In this document: one piece after another, positions 19,356 to 29,099 of the stretch
Position numbering within the stretch: the first letter of the stretch is position 1
How the letters are laid out: each line of letters starts with the position of its first letter
NCBI RefSeq assembly: GCF_023094245.1
Contig: NZ_JALMEW010000001.1
Location: 959,130-1,023,129, forward strand
Length of the DNA: 64,000 nucleotides
Direction: 5' to 3'
Origin: Halomonas getboli
GTDB taxonomy: Bacteria > Pseudomonadota > Gammaproteobacteria > Pseudomonadales > Halomonadaceae
Program-made: the position numbers and the translations under genes
The notes under the pieces: generated by a model
Seen by the model: the letters and a program-made list of their open reading frames with translations, nothing else
Told to the model about the DNA's origin: nothing
Database searches by the model: none

Positions 19356-19639
19356 GCTCGAACCCGACCATGAGCGCAGACCAGGACGGCGACGATTGCC
19401 GCCCCGGCTGCGGCGCCTGCTGCATCGCGCCCTCGATCAGCTCGCCGATTCCCGGCATGCCGGACGGCAAACCCGCCGGAGTGCGCTGCGCCCAGCTCGA
19501 CGACGACAACCTGTGCCGACTGTTCGGTCGGCCCGAACGGCCGGCGGTCTGCGCGCGCTTCGACTTCGACCGCGAGCTGTGCGGCGAGCACCGCGATCAG
19601 GCGCTGGCGCGGATCGCCGCGCTGGAAGTCGCGACCTGA
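19352..19639 (+). CDS. YkgJ family cysteine-cluster protein
   Basis: A 95-residue protein of the YkgJ/CxxCxxCC family. It carries CRPGCGACC near the start and further cysteines (GVRCAQL, NLCRLF, PAVCARFD, LCGEH), an arrangement thought to bind zinc or an iron-sulfur cluster. The function is unknown. I chose the GTG at 19352 because GAGG lies 7 nt upstream and the codon overlaps the previous stop (GTGA). The ATG at 19370 lacks a ribosome site. It is coupled to the queuosine cluster, but any link to queuosine is only positional. Confidence 0.75.
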   Translation: MSSNPTMSADQDGDDCRPGCGACCIAPSISSPIPGMPDGKPAGVRCAQLDDDNLCRLFGRPERPAVCARFDFDRELCGEHRDQALARIAALEVAT

Positions 19640-19702
19640 GCCTGTCGGGATGCGCCTTCGAACATGGTCTCGAGGGACGCGCCTAGAAGACCTTGGAGAC
19701 AG

Positions 19703-19746
19703 AAACGCCCGGCGAGGCTCGTGAGACGAGCCTCGCCGGGCGTTTT
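19703..19746. terminator. Bidirectional rho-independent terminator
   Basis: A 20-bp perfect stem (19703-19722 with 19726-19745, loop GAG) is followed by TTTT on the plus strand and has the matching A run on the other side. It lies between the queuosine cluster (plus) and the large regulator gene (minus) and can serve both. Confidence 0.9.
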
Positions 19747-19779
19747 CCCGTTTCCATGGCGCCGAGAGTGGCCGCGTCG

Positions 19780-22700
19780 TCAGTCTTCCAGGTCGGCGGT
19801 ATGCGGCAGCCGTTTGTCGAGCAGGGTCCGCCAGCGCACCAGCACCGGGGCATCGCTGTGACTGACCTCGCCCAGCAGGTCACGGAACGCCATGCGCGCG
19901 TCCTCGTCCGCCGGGTCGACCAGCGTCAGCCAGGCTTCCAGGGCGCTGAGCTGCTGGTGCAGGTTGCCGTCACCGCGGGCCTGCTCCAGCGCCTGCTCGA
20001 TCAGCGCGCGCACCTCCTCGGCGGGATGCCCCAGGCGGTGACGCACCTTGGCCAGATGCACGGCCAGCTCGGCGACGAACAGCGTGGCGCGCTCGCGGGC
20101 GATCAGCAGGCACTGGTCGAGGTAGTCCTCGGCCCGGGCCAGCTCGCCCAGCGAGGTGCAGGCGTCCACCCACCACAGCGAGGGCCGCTGGTAGGGGTCA
20201 CGCCCGGTGACCTCGACGAACTCCTCCTGCGCCGCCTCGATGCGCTTGAGCCCTTCGCGGTCGCCGGACAGCGCCCGCTGCCAGCCGAGCACCTCGCGCG
20301 CCGAGACCTGCCACAGCTGCAGGTCCGGCGTGCCGGTGATCTCGTAGGCGCGCTCGGCGCGCTGGGCCGCTAGATGCTCGTGGCCGATCTGGCGATAGAG
20401 GGCAGCGGCATACATCAGCGCCATGGCCAGGCTGCCCGGATGATTGATGCGCTCGGCGAGGCGGATCGCCGATTCGACCTGCTGCTGGGCGCGATGGTAG
20501 TCGCCGCGCAGGCACAGCGCCCAGCTCTGGAAGCAGGTCGCCGCCACCTGGGGATGATCGGAGAACGGCAGCCACTCGATCATCATCGGCGAGTTGAGCG
20601 GGTCGATCTCCTCGAGATGCTCGTGGGCCTGCTGGATGCGGCCCGCCCAGTACTCGCAGCTGGCGCGGGCGAAGTCGGCCAGGCGCTGGTAGCGCGGGTC
20701 ATCGAGCCGCGAGGCCAGATCCGCCAGCCGCGAGGCCAGCAGGAAAGCGTCGGCGTGGGCGTTGCGCTGGCTGCAGCCGACCCACAGGCCCCACTTGACC
20801 AGGAACGCCTGCTCCAGGTCTTCGCTGTCCTCCGGCGCCTCGTCGCTGCAGGTCAGCAGCTCGCGGGCCCGGACGAAGCTCTCGTGGGCGGTGGGCGAGC
20901 CATGTCCCTCAAGGGCGAATGCCGCCTGGCCGCGCACGGTGTGCAGGCTGACCTCGCGCTCCTGCTGCCCTTCCACGTGGCGCAGGCTGGCCAGGCCGAA
21001 GTCGGCCATGCGCAGCGCGGTGCGGTTGGCACTGACCTTGAGCGCCTCGCGGGCCGCCAGCTCGAAGTAGCGGGCACCGCGAGCATAGTGGCCGCTGCGT
21101 CGCAGGTGGGTGGCGAAGTCGCCGGGATGGCGGCTGATCCACACCGGAAAGCGCTCTTCGATCAGTGCCACGACCTGACGGTGCAGGGCCACGCGCACGT
21201 CCCGCGGGCAGGACAGATAGGCCGCCTCCTGCAGCAGCTGGTGAGTGAACTGGTACTCGCGCCCCTCCTCGGCCTCGTCGACCGGCTCGACGATCTCCAA
21301 CCGTACCATGTGCTCCAGCGCCGAGGTCAGCCGCGGCATCTCGCGGTCGCTGCACTCGGCGAGGAAATCGAGTCGGAAGCGCCGTCCCAGCACCGCCGCC
21401 ACGTGGGCGACGTCGCGGTCGCCGTCGAGCTGGTCGATGCGGCTGGCCAGCAGCCCGAGCAGGCCCTGCGGCAGCTCGTCGAGGTCGATGCGGCGCCCTT
21501 CGCGCCGATCCATGTCGACGCGGCGGCAGATCTCCTGAAGATACAGCGGCACGCCGTCGCAGCGCTCGACGATCTGGCTGCGCAGGCGCGGACTGAGCTG
21601 CAGCCGATAGCGCCGCGCCAGCTGGGTGAGCAGCCGCGACGACTGCATGGGGTCGAGCCGCCCGAGGGTGATCTGCTGATCCCAGTCGAGCCGTGTCGGC
21701 AGCGCCTCGCGACCGTGGTGGCTGGCCACCATCAGGAAGGGGCAGTTGATCGGCAGACGCGCCTGCAGGCCGGCCAGCACCTTGAAGGAAGGCTCGTCGA
21801 GCCACTGCAGGTCGTCGATCATCAGCACCAGGGTGCGGGTGTCGGTGAGCCGCTCGATCAGCCGCTGCAGCACGCCGACCACCAGCTCCACCACGTCGCC
21901 GTTCTGGGTCAGCATGGCGACTTCGCGGGGCTCACAGACGCCCAGCGCCTCTTCGAGCAGTAGCCGCTGCTCGTCGTCGAGATTCTCCGGCGTCAGCGAG
22001 GCCAGCTGTTCGGCATCGACATCATCGCCGATGTGCCAGTGCAGCAGCTGGCGGGCCACCCCGTAGGGCTCCTGGATCGACAGCCGCGTGGTGGGCTGCC
22101 AGCAGACCGACGCCTCGCGGGTCTGTTCGAGCTGGCGGAAGCCGACCAGCAGCGCCGACTTGCCGAGCCCGGAGGGGCCACGCACCAGCACGCTCTGGCG
22201 CAGGCCGATGCCGGCCCGGGCCAGGGCGTCGCGCAGCGTGCGCAGCGCTCCTTCGCGACCGATCAGGCTCGGCGGCAGCGCTCCTCGGCCGCCTTCATTC
22301 GCGCCAAGGACAAGCGCCCGCAGCCACACGCGGCCGTCGCTGGCCACCAGCCGCGACGAGAGCCGTGGCTGCAGGTCCAGCGCCGGCGGCATGTGCTGGC
22401 TGGCCTCCTGGGAGATCACCAGTTCGCTGCCCTGGGCGGCGCCCATCAGCTCCAGCGCCCCCTGGGTGACTTCGCCCAGCGGGTCGACCAGGTGGCGTTC
22501 CGGCAGATACACCACCTGGCCGCTGTTGAGCCCGGCGGCCAGCGAGATGCCAGGGGCCTCGCCCTCGCCGCTCCAGTGGCGGGCGCGCTCGTCGGGCAGC
22601 GCCCGCTGACAGTGCTCGTAGAGCGCCACCAGCTCGGCGAGCTGGTGCGCCGGGCCATGGGTGCCGAAGCAGGCCAGACCGATGCCCCCGGCGGCGCCGG

Positions 22701-23679
22701 GCAGCCAGAAGCCGCCCAGGTGATGACACTGCTGCTCGAGCCAGCGCATCAGCTCGCTCTGCAGGGACAGGCAGGCCCGGGTCTCGCCGCGGGAAGAGAG
22801 GTCGGCATTCAGGTTGAGGCGAATCGCCATCACCGACAGCTGACGCAACTCGATCTCGTCGTCGCGCAGCGGCGCGCTGTCGGCGGCCAGGCTGCGCGAG
22901 AAGCCGCCGCCGTGGCCGCCGGCATCGTCACCGGCGCCATCCGACCAGTAGCGCGCCAGCTGCAGGAAGGCCGGGTCCGGCTGCTGGCCGGTCAGCGCCA
23001 ACAGCTGCAGATAGGCATTGTACTGCTCATGGGCGGCGGCCAGCTGGCCCTGCTCGGCGAGCTGACGCACCAGCCGCTCGTGGAAGGGCCCATAGCCGGA
23101 AAAGCGGCTGACCAGGGTCTCCAGCAGCGCGTCGGGCAGTGGCTCCGACTGCTCGAGCACCGATTCGGCGTAGCGGATTACGCGCTGGCGCCACTCGTTG
23201 CGCACCTGCACCAGCCAGCGCTGGAACTCGGCGCAGGCGGCGAGCTGCAGCTCCTCGACCAGATCGCCCTGGTAGCACTCCAGGATGTCTTCCAGGGTCG
23301 CCACCTCGGCGGGCGCCTCGAGCATCGACTGCAGCTCGTGAAGATCGAACTGCCACGCCTCGGGCAGCTCGAAGGCGATGGTCTGACGGGACACCGACAG
23401 CACCTCCTCGGCCTGGGCGCCCAGCGACTGGCGCAGACAGTGCAGGGCGTGGCGCAGGTTGGTGCGTCCGGAGGAGAGGCCCTGATCGGGCCACAGCAGT
23501 TCGGCGAGGGTCGCGCGGTTGACCGGCTGTTCGTGGAGCAGCAGGTAGACCAGCAGCGCCTTGACCTTGTCGTAGCTGAAATGGGTCAGCGCATCGTCGC
23601 CCAGGGTCAGCGAAAAATGACCGAATAACGCCAGGCGATCTTGTTCTTCACGGGTCACGGCGTCGGAAGCATCCCGCAT
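19780..23679 (-). CDS. Large SARP-type regulator: BTAD, degenerate cyclase, AAA NTPase, TPR
   Basis: This 1299-residue cytosolic protein resembles multidomain transcriptional activators. Residues about 14-95 form an OmpR-like winged helix (LLVYLLLHEQPVNRATLAELLWPD) followed by a BTAD helical domain to about 245. Residues 278-455 look like a class III cyclase domain (GFWLPGAAGGIGLACFG, GISLAAGLNSGQVVYL, DPLGEVTQGALELMGAAQGSELVIS), but LSVMAIRLN lacks the metal-binding Asp, so it is probably inactive. An NTPase follows with Walker A GPSGLGKS at 501-508 and Walker B LVLMIDD at 617-623. The remaining C-terminal half is helical TPR-like. It sits 33 nt downstream of miaE. Targets are unknown. Confidence 0.8.
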   Translation of the reverse strand: MRDASDAVTREEQDRLALFGHFSLTLGDDALTHFSYDKVKALLVYLLLHEQPVNRATLAELLWPDQGLSSGRTNLRHALHCLRQSLGAQAEEVLSVSRQTIAFELPEAWQFDLHELQSMLEAPAEVATLEDILECYQGDLVEELQLAACAEFQRWLVQVRNEWRQRVIRYAESVLEQSEPLPDALLETLVSRFSGYGPFHERLVRQLAEQGQLAAAHEQYNAYLQLLALTGQQPDPAFLQLARYWSDGAGDDAGGHGGGFSRSLAADSAPLRDDEIELRQLSVMAIRLNLNADLSSRGETRACLSLQSELMRWLEQQCHHLGGFWLPGAAGGIGLACFGTHGPAHQLAELVALYEHCQRALPDERARHWSGEGEAPGISLAAGLNSGQVVYLPERHLVDPLGEVTQGALELMGAAQGSELVISQEASQHMPPALDLQPRLSSRLVASDGRVWLRALVLGANEGGRGALPPSLIGREGALRTLRDALARAGIGLRQSVLVRGPSGLGKSALLVGFRQLEQTREASVCWQPTTRLSIQEPYGVARQLLHWHIGDDVDAEQLASLTPENLDDEQRLLLEEALGVCEPREVAMLTQNGDVVELVVGVLQRLIERLTDTRTLVLMIDDLQWLDEPSFKVLAGLQARLPINCPFLMVASHHGREALPTRLDWDQQITLGRLDPMQSSRLLTQLARRYRLQLSPRLRSQIVERCDGVPLYLQEICRRVDMDRREGRRIDLDELPQGLLGLLASRIDQLDGDRDVAHVAAVLGRRFRLDFLAECSDREMPRLTSALEHMVRLEIVEPVDEAEEGREYQFTHQLLQEAAYLSCPRDVRVALHRQVVALIEERFPVWISRHPGDFATHLRRSGHYARGARYFELAAREALKVSANRTALRMADFGLASLRHVEGQQEREVSLHTVRGQAAFALEGHGSPTAHESFVRARELLTCSDEAPEDSEDLEQAFLVKWGLWVGCSQRNAHADAFLLASRLADLASRLDDPRYQRLADFARASCEYWAGRIQQAHEHLEEIDPLNSPMMIEWLPFSDHPQVAATCFQSWALCLRGDYHRAQQQVESAIRLAERINHPGSLAMALMYAAALYRQIGHEHLAAQRAERAYEITGTPDLQLWQVSAREVLGWQRALSGDREGLKRIEAAQEEFVEVTGRDPYQRPSLWWVDACTSLGELARAEDYLDQCLLIARERATLFVAELAVHLAKVRHRLGHPAEEVRALIEQALEQARGDGNLHQQLSALEAWLTLVDPADEDARMAFRDLLGEVSHSDAPVLVRWRTLLDKRLPHTADLED

Positions 23680-23712
23680 GATTGTTAGGCCCTGCTGGGC
23701 GGCGCCCCGAAC

Positions 23713-24348
23713 TCAGGCGGGAACGCCGCTGTGAAAACGAAATGCCGTGTCCGGCATGGTGATCAGCTCGGCTTCTCGCGCGGCGAGGAAGGCGATGCGA
23801 TCTTCAATGGCATCCGGGGCGGCCCGGCGTGCCAGCATCAGGTAATCCTCATAGTGACGCCCTTCCGACTTAACCAGACTGCGATAGAACTTTGCAAGCT
23901 CATCGTCAAGATGCGGGATCAAACGGGCGAAGCGCTCGCAGCTGCGCGCCTCGATCAGGGCGCCCACGATCAGGATATCGACCAGCCGCTGCGGTTCTTC
24001 AGCCCGCACATGGCGACGCAGCCCCTCGGCGTAGCGCGAGGCCGACAGGTGGCGATAGACGATGCCGCGCTGCTCCATCAGTGTGACCACCTGCTCGAAG
24101 TGCAGCAGCTCCTCGCGGGCCAGCTGGCACATCTTGGTCAGCAGCAGCGGCCGGTCCACGTAGCGGTAGAGCAGGCTCATCGCCGTGGAGGCGGCCTTCT
24201 TCTCGCACTGGGCGTGGTCGATCAGCAGCAGCTCGGGGTTGTCGAGCGCCCAGTCGACCCAGGCACCGGGCGTCGGACAGTGGAGAAACGCAAGCAGCCC
24301 TTCGGGCAGCAGGTCAACGGGCGCGGGGGCGTCGGCAATGGCGGTCAT
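23713..24348 (-). CDS. miaE: tRNA-(ms2io6A37) hydroxylase MiaE
   Basis: MiaE hydroxylates the isopentenyl group of ms2i6A at tRNA position 37 using a di-iron centre and O2. The 211-residue product contains the ferritin-like helices with DHAQCEKKAASTAM (first Glu ligand), the EELLHFE motif, EARSCERF and the SEGRHYEDY motif (ExxH second ligand). The length fits the family. It is followed after 33 nt by the large regulator and preceded by the DUF1289 gene (72 nt), all on the minus strand. Confidence 0.93.
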   Translation of the reverse strand: MTAIADAPAPVDLLPEGLLAFLHCPTPGAWVDWALDNPELLLIDHAQCEKKAASTAMSLLYRYVDRPLLLTKMCQLAREELLHFEQVVTLMEQRGIVYRHLSASRYAEGLRRHVRAEEPQRLVDILIVGALIEARSCERFARLIPHLDDELAKFYRSLVKSEGRHYEDYLMLARRAAPDAIEDRIAFLAAREAELITMPDTAFRFHSGVPA

Positions 24349-24420
24349 CGATGGGTCCGGCGGTTCATGAGCAGGGAAATCGGGGGCTGTGACATCAGCG
24401 TCCGGGAAATCAGAGACTCT

Positions 24421-24855
24421 TCAGGAGAGCGAGGCCCGGACCTGGCGGCGCGCTTCGGCGGCGGCCAGCAGGTCGGCGGCGAGGCGAGCGTGCAGGGTCG
24501 CGGCGTCGAGCGGCTCGACCGGCGCCAGGCCGTAGCGCGACAGGTCGCGGATGCGGTCGCGGCCGACGCGCAACAGCTCCACCGCCCGGGACAGCGGCGG
24601 CTGGTCGTGGCGAAAGCGAATCCGATGGCGCACCAGCTGGGCCTCGAGGGCCGCGGCATCCACCACGCTCAGGTGGCGGCCGGCGACCTCGACGCGCAGC
24701 GCATCCAGCTCGGCCATCCGCCCTTCCCGCGCCTCGCCGGACAGCGCCGGCCAGTCGCGGATCTCGTCGTCGATGCGTTGACAGCCGCGGCAGACGCGAT
24801 CGCCCACCGTCGTCGAACACAGGCCCACACAGGGGGAGGCGATTCGCCCCGCCAT
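24421..24855 (-). CDS. DUF1289 family protein
   Basis: A 144-residue protein whose first 50 residues carry the DUF1289 pattern: SPCVGLCSTTVGDRVCRGCQRIDDEIRDW, with four cysteines likely to bind a metal. The rest is charged and helical with Arg- and Leu-rich stretches, longer than minimal DUF1289 proteins (about 70 residues). The ATG at 24855 has a strong GGAGAGGAG site. The function is unknown. It may share a transcript with miaE. Confidence 0.82.
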   Translation of the reverse strand: MAGRIASPCVGLCSTTVGDRVCRGCQRIDDEIRDWPALSGEAREGRMAELDALRVEVAGRHLSVVDAAALEAQLVRHRIRFRHDQPPLSRAVELLRVGRDRIRDLSRYGLAPVEPLDAATLHARLAADLLAAAEARRQVRASLS

Positions 24856-24977
24856 CGGCCGCTCCTCTCCGTTGATGAAAGTCGCACCATGGTAACGCGA
24901 TGCCCGCAGACAGGCACCCCGGAGGCGCTCGCACGCGGCCAGAGACCAAAGTTCGACCCCCGTCATGGCCGGCATTC

Positions 24978-25006
24978 TTAACATTGTCGACAGTTTCTCC
25001 TAGAAT
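24978..25006 (+). promoter_or_regulatory. Candidate sigma-70 promoter of acnB
   Basis: TTAACA (24978-24983) and TAGAAT (25001-25006) are separated by exactly 17 nt, 104 nt before the acnB start. A TGTCGACA palindrome lies in the spacer, where a repressor could bind. The 255-nt interval before acnB has no other gene. Confidence 0.6.
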
Positions 25007-25110
25007 ACCGCCACCGTTGACCGTGCTGATTCCGACGTGCCGAGCGACTGGCCGTGGCGTCATCGCCACCGCAGGACGCTCGGCCACTACTAACCAATGA
25101 GGGCCACCAC

Positions 25111-27714
25111 GTGCTTGAAGCCTATCGCCAACATGTCGAGGAGCGCGCCCAGGCGGGCGTTCCGCCGAAGCCGCTGAACGCCGAGCAGACGGCTGCCCTG
25201 GTCGAGCTGCTGAAGAATCCGCCCGCCGGCGAGGAAGAGGCCGTCCTCGACCTGCTGACCAATCGCGTGCCGCCGGGCGTCGACGAGGCCGCCTACGTCA
25301 AGGCCGGCTTCCTGACCGCCATCGCTAAGGGTGAAGCCGAGTCGCCGCTGATCGACCGCGTTCATGCCGTCAAGCTGCTGGGCACCATGCAGGGCGGCTA
25401 CAACATCGCCTCGCTGGTCGAGCTGCTGGACGACGACGCGCTGGCCAAGGAAGTGGGCGAGCAGCTCAAGCACACCCTGCTGATGTTCGACGCCTTCCAC
25501 GACGTGGAAGAGCGCGCCAAGGCCGGCAACGCCGTGGCCAAGGACGTGATCCAGTCGTGGGCCGAGGCCGAGTGGTTCCTGTCCAAGCCGGCACTGGCCG
25601 ACAAGATCACCCTGACCGTGTTCAAGGTGCCCGGCGAGACCAACACCGACGACCTCTCCCCGGCCCCGGATGCCTGGTCGCGCCCGGACATCCCGCTGCA
25701 TGCCAACGCCATGCTCAAGAACCCGCGCGACGGCATCGCGCCGGAAGAGCCGGGCGTCACCGGTCCGCTCAAGCAGATCGAGGAAGTGAAGGCCAAGGGT
25801 CACCAGGTCGTATACGTCGGCGACGTGGTCGGCACCGGCTCCTCGCGCAAGTCCGCCACCAACTCCGTGCTGTGGTTCTTCGGCGACGACATCCCCAACG
25901 TGCCGAACAAGCGCGCCGGCGGCTTCTGCTTCGGCGGCAAGATCGCCCCGATCTTCTTCAACACCATGGAAGATTCCGGCGCCCTGCCGATCGAGATGGA
26001 CGTCGAGAAGCTCGAGATGGGCGACGTCATCGACGTCTACCCGTATGAAGGCAAGGTCTGCAAGCACGGCACCGACGAGGTGCTGACCACCTTCGAGCTC
26101 AAGACCCAGCTGCTGCTCGACGAGGCCCGCGCCGGCGGCCGCATCCCGTTGATCATCGGCCGCGGCCTGACCGCCAAGGCGCGTGAGTCCCTGGGCCTGG
26201 CCCCGTCCGACGTCTTCCGCCTGTCCGAGCAGCCGGCCGACACCGGCAAGGGCTTCACCCTGGCCCAGAAGATGGTCGGCAAGGCCTGCGGCATGGAGGG
26301 CGTGCGCCCGGGCATGTACTGCGAGCCGAAGATGACCACCGTGGGCTCCCAGGACACCACCGGTCCGATGACCCGCGACGAGCTCAAGGACCTGGCCTGC
26401 CTGGGCTTCCAGGCCGACCTGGTGATGCAGTCCTTCTGCCACACCAGCGCCTATCCGAAGCCGGTCGACGTGGAAACCCACCACACCCTGCCCGACTTCA
26501 TCATGAACCGCGGCGGCGTCTCACTGCGTCCGGGCGACGGCATCATCCACAGCTGGCTGAACCGCATGCTGCTGCCCGACACCGTGGGCACCGGCGGCGA
26601 CTCTCATACCCGCTTCCCGATGGGCATCTCTTTCCCGGCGGGCTCCGGCCTGGTGGCCTTCGCCGCCGCCACCGGCGTGATGCCGCTGGACATGCCGGAA
26701 TCCGTGCTGGTGCGCTTCAAGGGCAAGCGTCAGCCCGGCGTCACCCTGCGTGACCTGGTTCACGCCATCCCCTACTACGCCATCCAGCAGGGGCTGCTGA
26801 CCGTCGAGAAGTCAGGCAAGAAGAACGCCTTCTCCGGCCGCGTGCTGGAAATCGAGGGCCTCGAGGACCTCACCGTCGAGCAGGCCTTCGAACTCTCCGA
26901 CGCCTCCGCCGAGCGCTCCGCCGCCGGCTGCACCATCACCCTCTCCGAGGACAGCGTCAGCGAGTACCTGAAGTCCAACATCACCCTGCTCAAGTGGATG
27001 ATCGCCAACGGCTACGGCGATGCCCGTACCCTCGAGCGCCGCATCAAGGGCATGGAAGAGTGGCTCGAGAACCCGAGCCTGATGCGCGCCGACAAGGACG
27101 CCGAGTACGCCGAGGTGATCGAGATCGACCTCGACCAGCTCGACCAGCCGGTGCTGTGCGCCCCGAACGACCCGGACGACGCCCGCCTGCTCTCCGACGT
27201 GGCCGGCCAGTCCATCGACGAGGTGTTCATCGGCTCGTGCATGACCAACATCGGCCACTTCCGCGCCGCCGGCAAGCTGCTCGAGAAGCAGCCCGCGGGC
27301 AGCCTGAAGACCAAGCTGTGGCTGGCACCGCCGACCAAGATGGACCAGCACCAGCTGACCGAGGAAGGCTACTACGGGATCTACGGCCGTGCCGGCGCAC
27401 GCATGGAAATGCCGGGCTGCTCGCTGTGCATGGGTAACCAGGCCCGCGTCGCCGCCAAGAGCACCGTGGTCTCTACCTCCACGCGCAACTTCCCCAACCG
27501 CCTGGGCGACGGCGCCGACGTCTTCCTGGCGTCCGCCGAGCTGGCCGCCGTGGCCGCGGTGGAGGGTCGCCTGCCGAGCGTCAGCGAATATCGCCGCTAC
27601 ATGAGCGAGTTCGACGCCATGGCCGGCGAGATCTATCGTTACATGAACTTCCACGAGATCGAGGAGTTCCAGAAGGCCGCCTCGAACGTGATCCCGGTGA
27701 GCCAGGAAGCCTGA
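25111..27714 (+). CDS. acnB: Aconitate hydratase B
   Basis: AcnB isomerises citrate to isocitrate in the TCA cycle and also acts in the methylcitrate cycle. The 867-residue protein aligns along its whole length with E. coli AcnB from [15 protein letters not shown] to the end. The [4Fe-4S] ligands are visible in [11 protein letters not shown] and in the pair of cysteines of [10 protein letters not shown]. The GTSRRKS-like catalytic loop is [13 protein letters not shown] chose the GTG at 25111: GAGGG lies 7 nt upstream and the first residues then match the family exactly. An ATG 57 nt upstream would add residues not found in the family. Confidence 0.96.
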   Translation: MLEAYRQHVEERAQAGVPPKPLNAEQTAALVELLKNPPAGEEEAVLDLLTNRVPPGVDEAAYVKAGFLTAIAKGEAESPLIDRVHAVKLLGTMQGGYNIASLVELLDDDALAKEVGEQLKHTLLMFDAFHDVEERAKAGNAVAKDVIQSWAEAEWFLSKPALADKITLTVFKVPGETNTDDLSPAPDAWSRPDIPLHANAMLKNPRDGIAPEEPGVTGPLKQIEEVKAKGHQVVYVGDVVGTGSSRKSATNSVLWFFGDDIPNVPNKRAGGFCFGGKIAPIFFNTMEDSGALPIEMDVEKLEMGDVIDVYPYEGKVCKHGTDEVLTTFELKTQLLLDEARAGGRIPLIIGRGLTAKARESLGLAPSDVFRLSEQPADTGKGFTLAQKMVGKACGMEGVRPGMYCEPKMTTVGSQDTTGPMTRDELKDLACLGFQADLVMQSFCHTSAYPKPVDVETHHTLPDFIMNRGGVSLRPGDGIIHSWLNRMLLPDTVGTGGDSHTRFPMGISFPAGSGLVAFAAATGVMPLDMPESVLVRFKGKRQPGVTLRDLVHAIPYYAIQQGLLTVEKSGKKNAFSGRVLEIEGLEDLTVEQAFELSDASAERSAAGCTITLSEDSVSEYLKSNITLLKWMIANGYGDARTLERRIKGMEEWLENPSLMRADKDAEYAEVIEIDLDQLDQPVLCAPNDPDDARLLSDVAGQSIDEVFIGSCMTNIGHFRAAGKLLEKQPAGSLKTKLWLAPPTKMDQHQLTEEGYYGIYGRAGARMEMPGCSLCMGNQARVAAKSTVVSTSTRNFPNRLGDGADVFLASAELAAVAAVEGRLPSVSEYRRYMSEFDAMAGEIYRYMNFHEIEEFQKAASNVIPVSQEA

Positions 27715-27780
27715 TCACCGCCATCGTCACCGATGCTCGCAACATCGCAGGCCCGCCGTCCGGCGGGCCGTCGACGACCG

Positions 27781-27812
27781 AAGCGCCCCGCCCCGTGCGG
27801 GGCGCTTTTTTT
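27781..27812 (+). terminator. Rho-independent terminator of acnB
   Basis: An 11-bp stem (27781-27791 with 27797-27807, loop CCCGT) ends in a T run at 27806-27812, 66 nt after the acnB stop. Confidence 0.9.
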
Positions 27813-27908
27813 GTTGCCCCGTCCGTTCTGCCCCTCCCCCCAGGGGGACTTTCCTCATCGACTGGCTGTGGCATCATCGAGGTTCATCGACCGAGGAGAC
27901 ACCCCGTC

Positions 27909-28394
27909 ATGCCTGCCATCGTCACCCCCGATCTCTGCGACGCCTATCCCGAAGTGGCCGTGCTGGAGCCCATGTTCGTCAACTTCGGCGGCCATGAGGC
28001 CTTCTTCGGGCCGGTGCGCACCGTCAAGTGCTTCGAGGACAACTCGCTCGTGCGCCAGGCCGTCAACGAGCCCGGCGACGGCGCCGTGCTGGTGGTCGAC
28101 GCCGGCGGCTCGACCCGCTGCGCCATGCTCGGCGACCGGCTCGCCGAGCAGGCCGCCGGCAACGGCTGGGCCGGCATCCTGATGTACGGCTGCGTGCGCG
28201 ACGTCGACGAGCTGGCCGAGACCGAGCTCGGCATCCAGGCCCTGGCCGCCCATCCGCGCAGGAGCGAGAAGCACGGCGAGGGCCAGCGCGACGTGCCGGT
28301 CAGCGTCGGCGGCGCGACCATCGAACCGGGCCAGTGGCTCTACGCCGACAACAACGGCATCCTCATCGCCGACGAGAAGCTGGCCCTGGATTGA
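27909..28394 (+). CDS. rraA: Ribonuclease E activity regulator RraA
   Basis: RraA binds RNase E and the DEAD-box helicases of the degradosome and inhibits mRNA decay. The 161 residues match the family: [24 protein letters not shown] at the start, [32 protein letters not shown] and [12 protein letters not shown]. It resembles dimethylmenaquinone methyltransferase/HMG aldolase-like folds but keeps the RraA signature. The ATG at 27909 has a GGAG site. It is monocistronic, with a strong terminator following. Confidence 0.93.
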   Translation: MPAIVTPDLCDAYPEVAVLEPMFVNFGGHEAFFGPVRTVKCFEDNSLVRQAVNEPGDGAVLVVDAGGSTRCAMLGDRLAEQAAGNGWAGILMYGCVRDVDELAETELGIQALAAHPRRSEKHGEGQRDVPVSVGGATIEPGQWLYADNNGILIADEKLALD

Positions 28395-28433
28395 TCGCCT
28401 GAAGCGCGACCTGCCTCAAGGCGCCTCGATGCG

Positions 28434-28466
28434 AAAAAAGCCCGGGACACGGTCCCGGGCTTTTTT
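28434..28466. terminator. Bidirectional rho-independent terminator
   Basis: A GCCCGGGAC/GTCCCGGGC stem (28440-28448 and 28452-28460) is flanked by six A and six T. It terminates rraA (plus) and the convergent membrane-protein gene (minus). Confidence 0.92.
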
Positions 28467-28508
28467 CTGCACAGCATGGCGCCTCTCGGCGGGGTTCACT
28501 GGCATGGC

Positions 28509-29027
28509 TCACTGGCGCCGGCAGCGCCAGGTCGCCAGCCATCCCAGTACGGCTACGCCCAGCAATCCCGCCGCGCCCCAGCCCACGGCCTCGACCAGCT
28601 GGCGGAAGGCGTCGGGGGCGTGCTGGGGCCGGGCCACCATGCCGTGAGCGACCAGTCGGCCGCCGCCGTACAACGCGCCGAGCAGCACGGCCAGCGGCCA
28701 GGCGCCACGCAGCGATGCCAGCGCCACGGTCAGCCGCCAGGGTGGCGACGGCTCCGCCTTGTCGCGCCGCGCCGCGCCTTTCTCGGCGGCTGCGTTGGCG
28801 CGAGGCGACGGCGCCTTTTCCTTGGATGCCGCTCGGGCCGCGCCCTTGGCCGGCGCCCTCGGGGACGTCTTCCGGCCCTTCGAGGCCCGGGAGGCCGTCT
28901 TCTTTCCAGTCGACGGCGCGCGGCGCCCCAGACGCGCGAAGACCCAGCGCAGCATCCGCCAGACGGCCCATCCGAAGGTGAAACACACGGCCAGGGCCAG
29001 CCCGCCCATTACCAGAAAATACGCCAT
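28509..29027 (-). CDS. Membrane protein with Lys/Ala-rich histone-H1-like linker
   Basis: I do not recognise a named family. The 172-residue protein has a membrane segment at about 3-22. A basic low-complexity stretch at about 35-92 (repeats of K/R-A-A-S-P, such as GKKTASRASKGRKTSPRAPA) is like the tails of AlgP/AlgR3 and bacterial H1-like proteins. Two further hydrophobic segments lie at about 104-126 and 149-168. GAGGAG precedes the ATG at 29027. The basic linker may bind DNA or acidic polymer; this is inference. Confidence 0.65.
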   Translation of the reverse strand: MAYFLVMGGLALAVCFTFGWAVWRMLRWVFARLGRRAPSTGKKTASRASKGRKTSPRAPAKGAARAASKEKAPSPRANAAAEKGAARRDKAEPSPPWRLTVALASLRGAWPLAVLLGALYGGGRLVAHGMVARPQHAPDAFRQLVEAVGWGAAGLLGVAVLGWLATWRCRRQ

Positions 29028-29099
29028 CGGGCGGCTCCTCGAGACAATCAACCGCCCATGATGCCAAAAGCCGCGCCCTCTGTGGGCATTCAAGGAACA

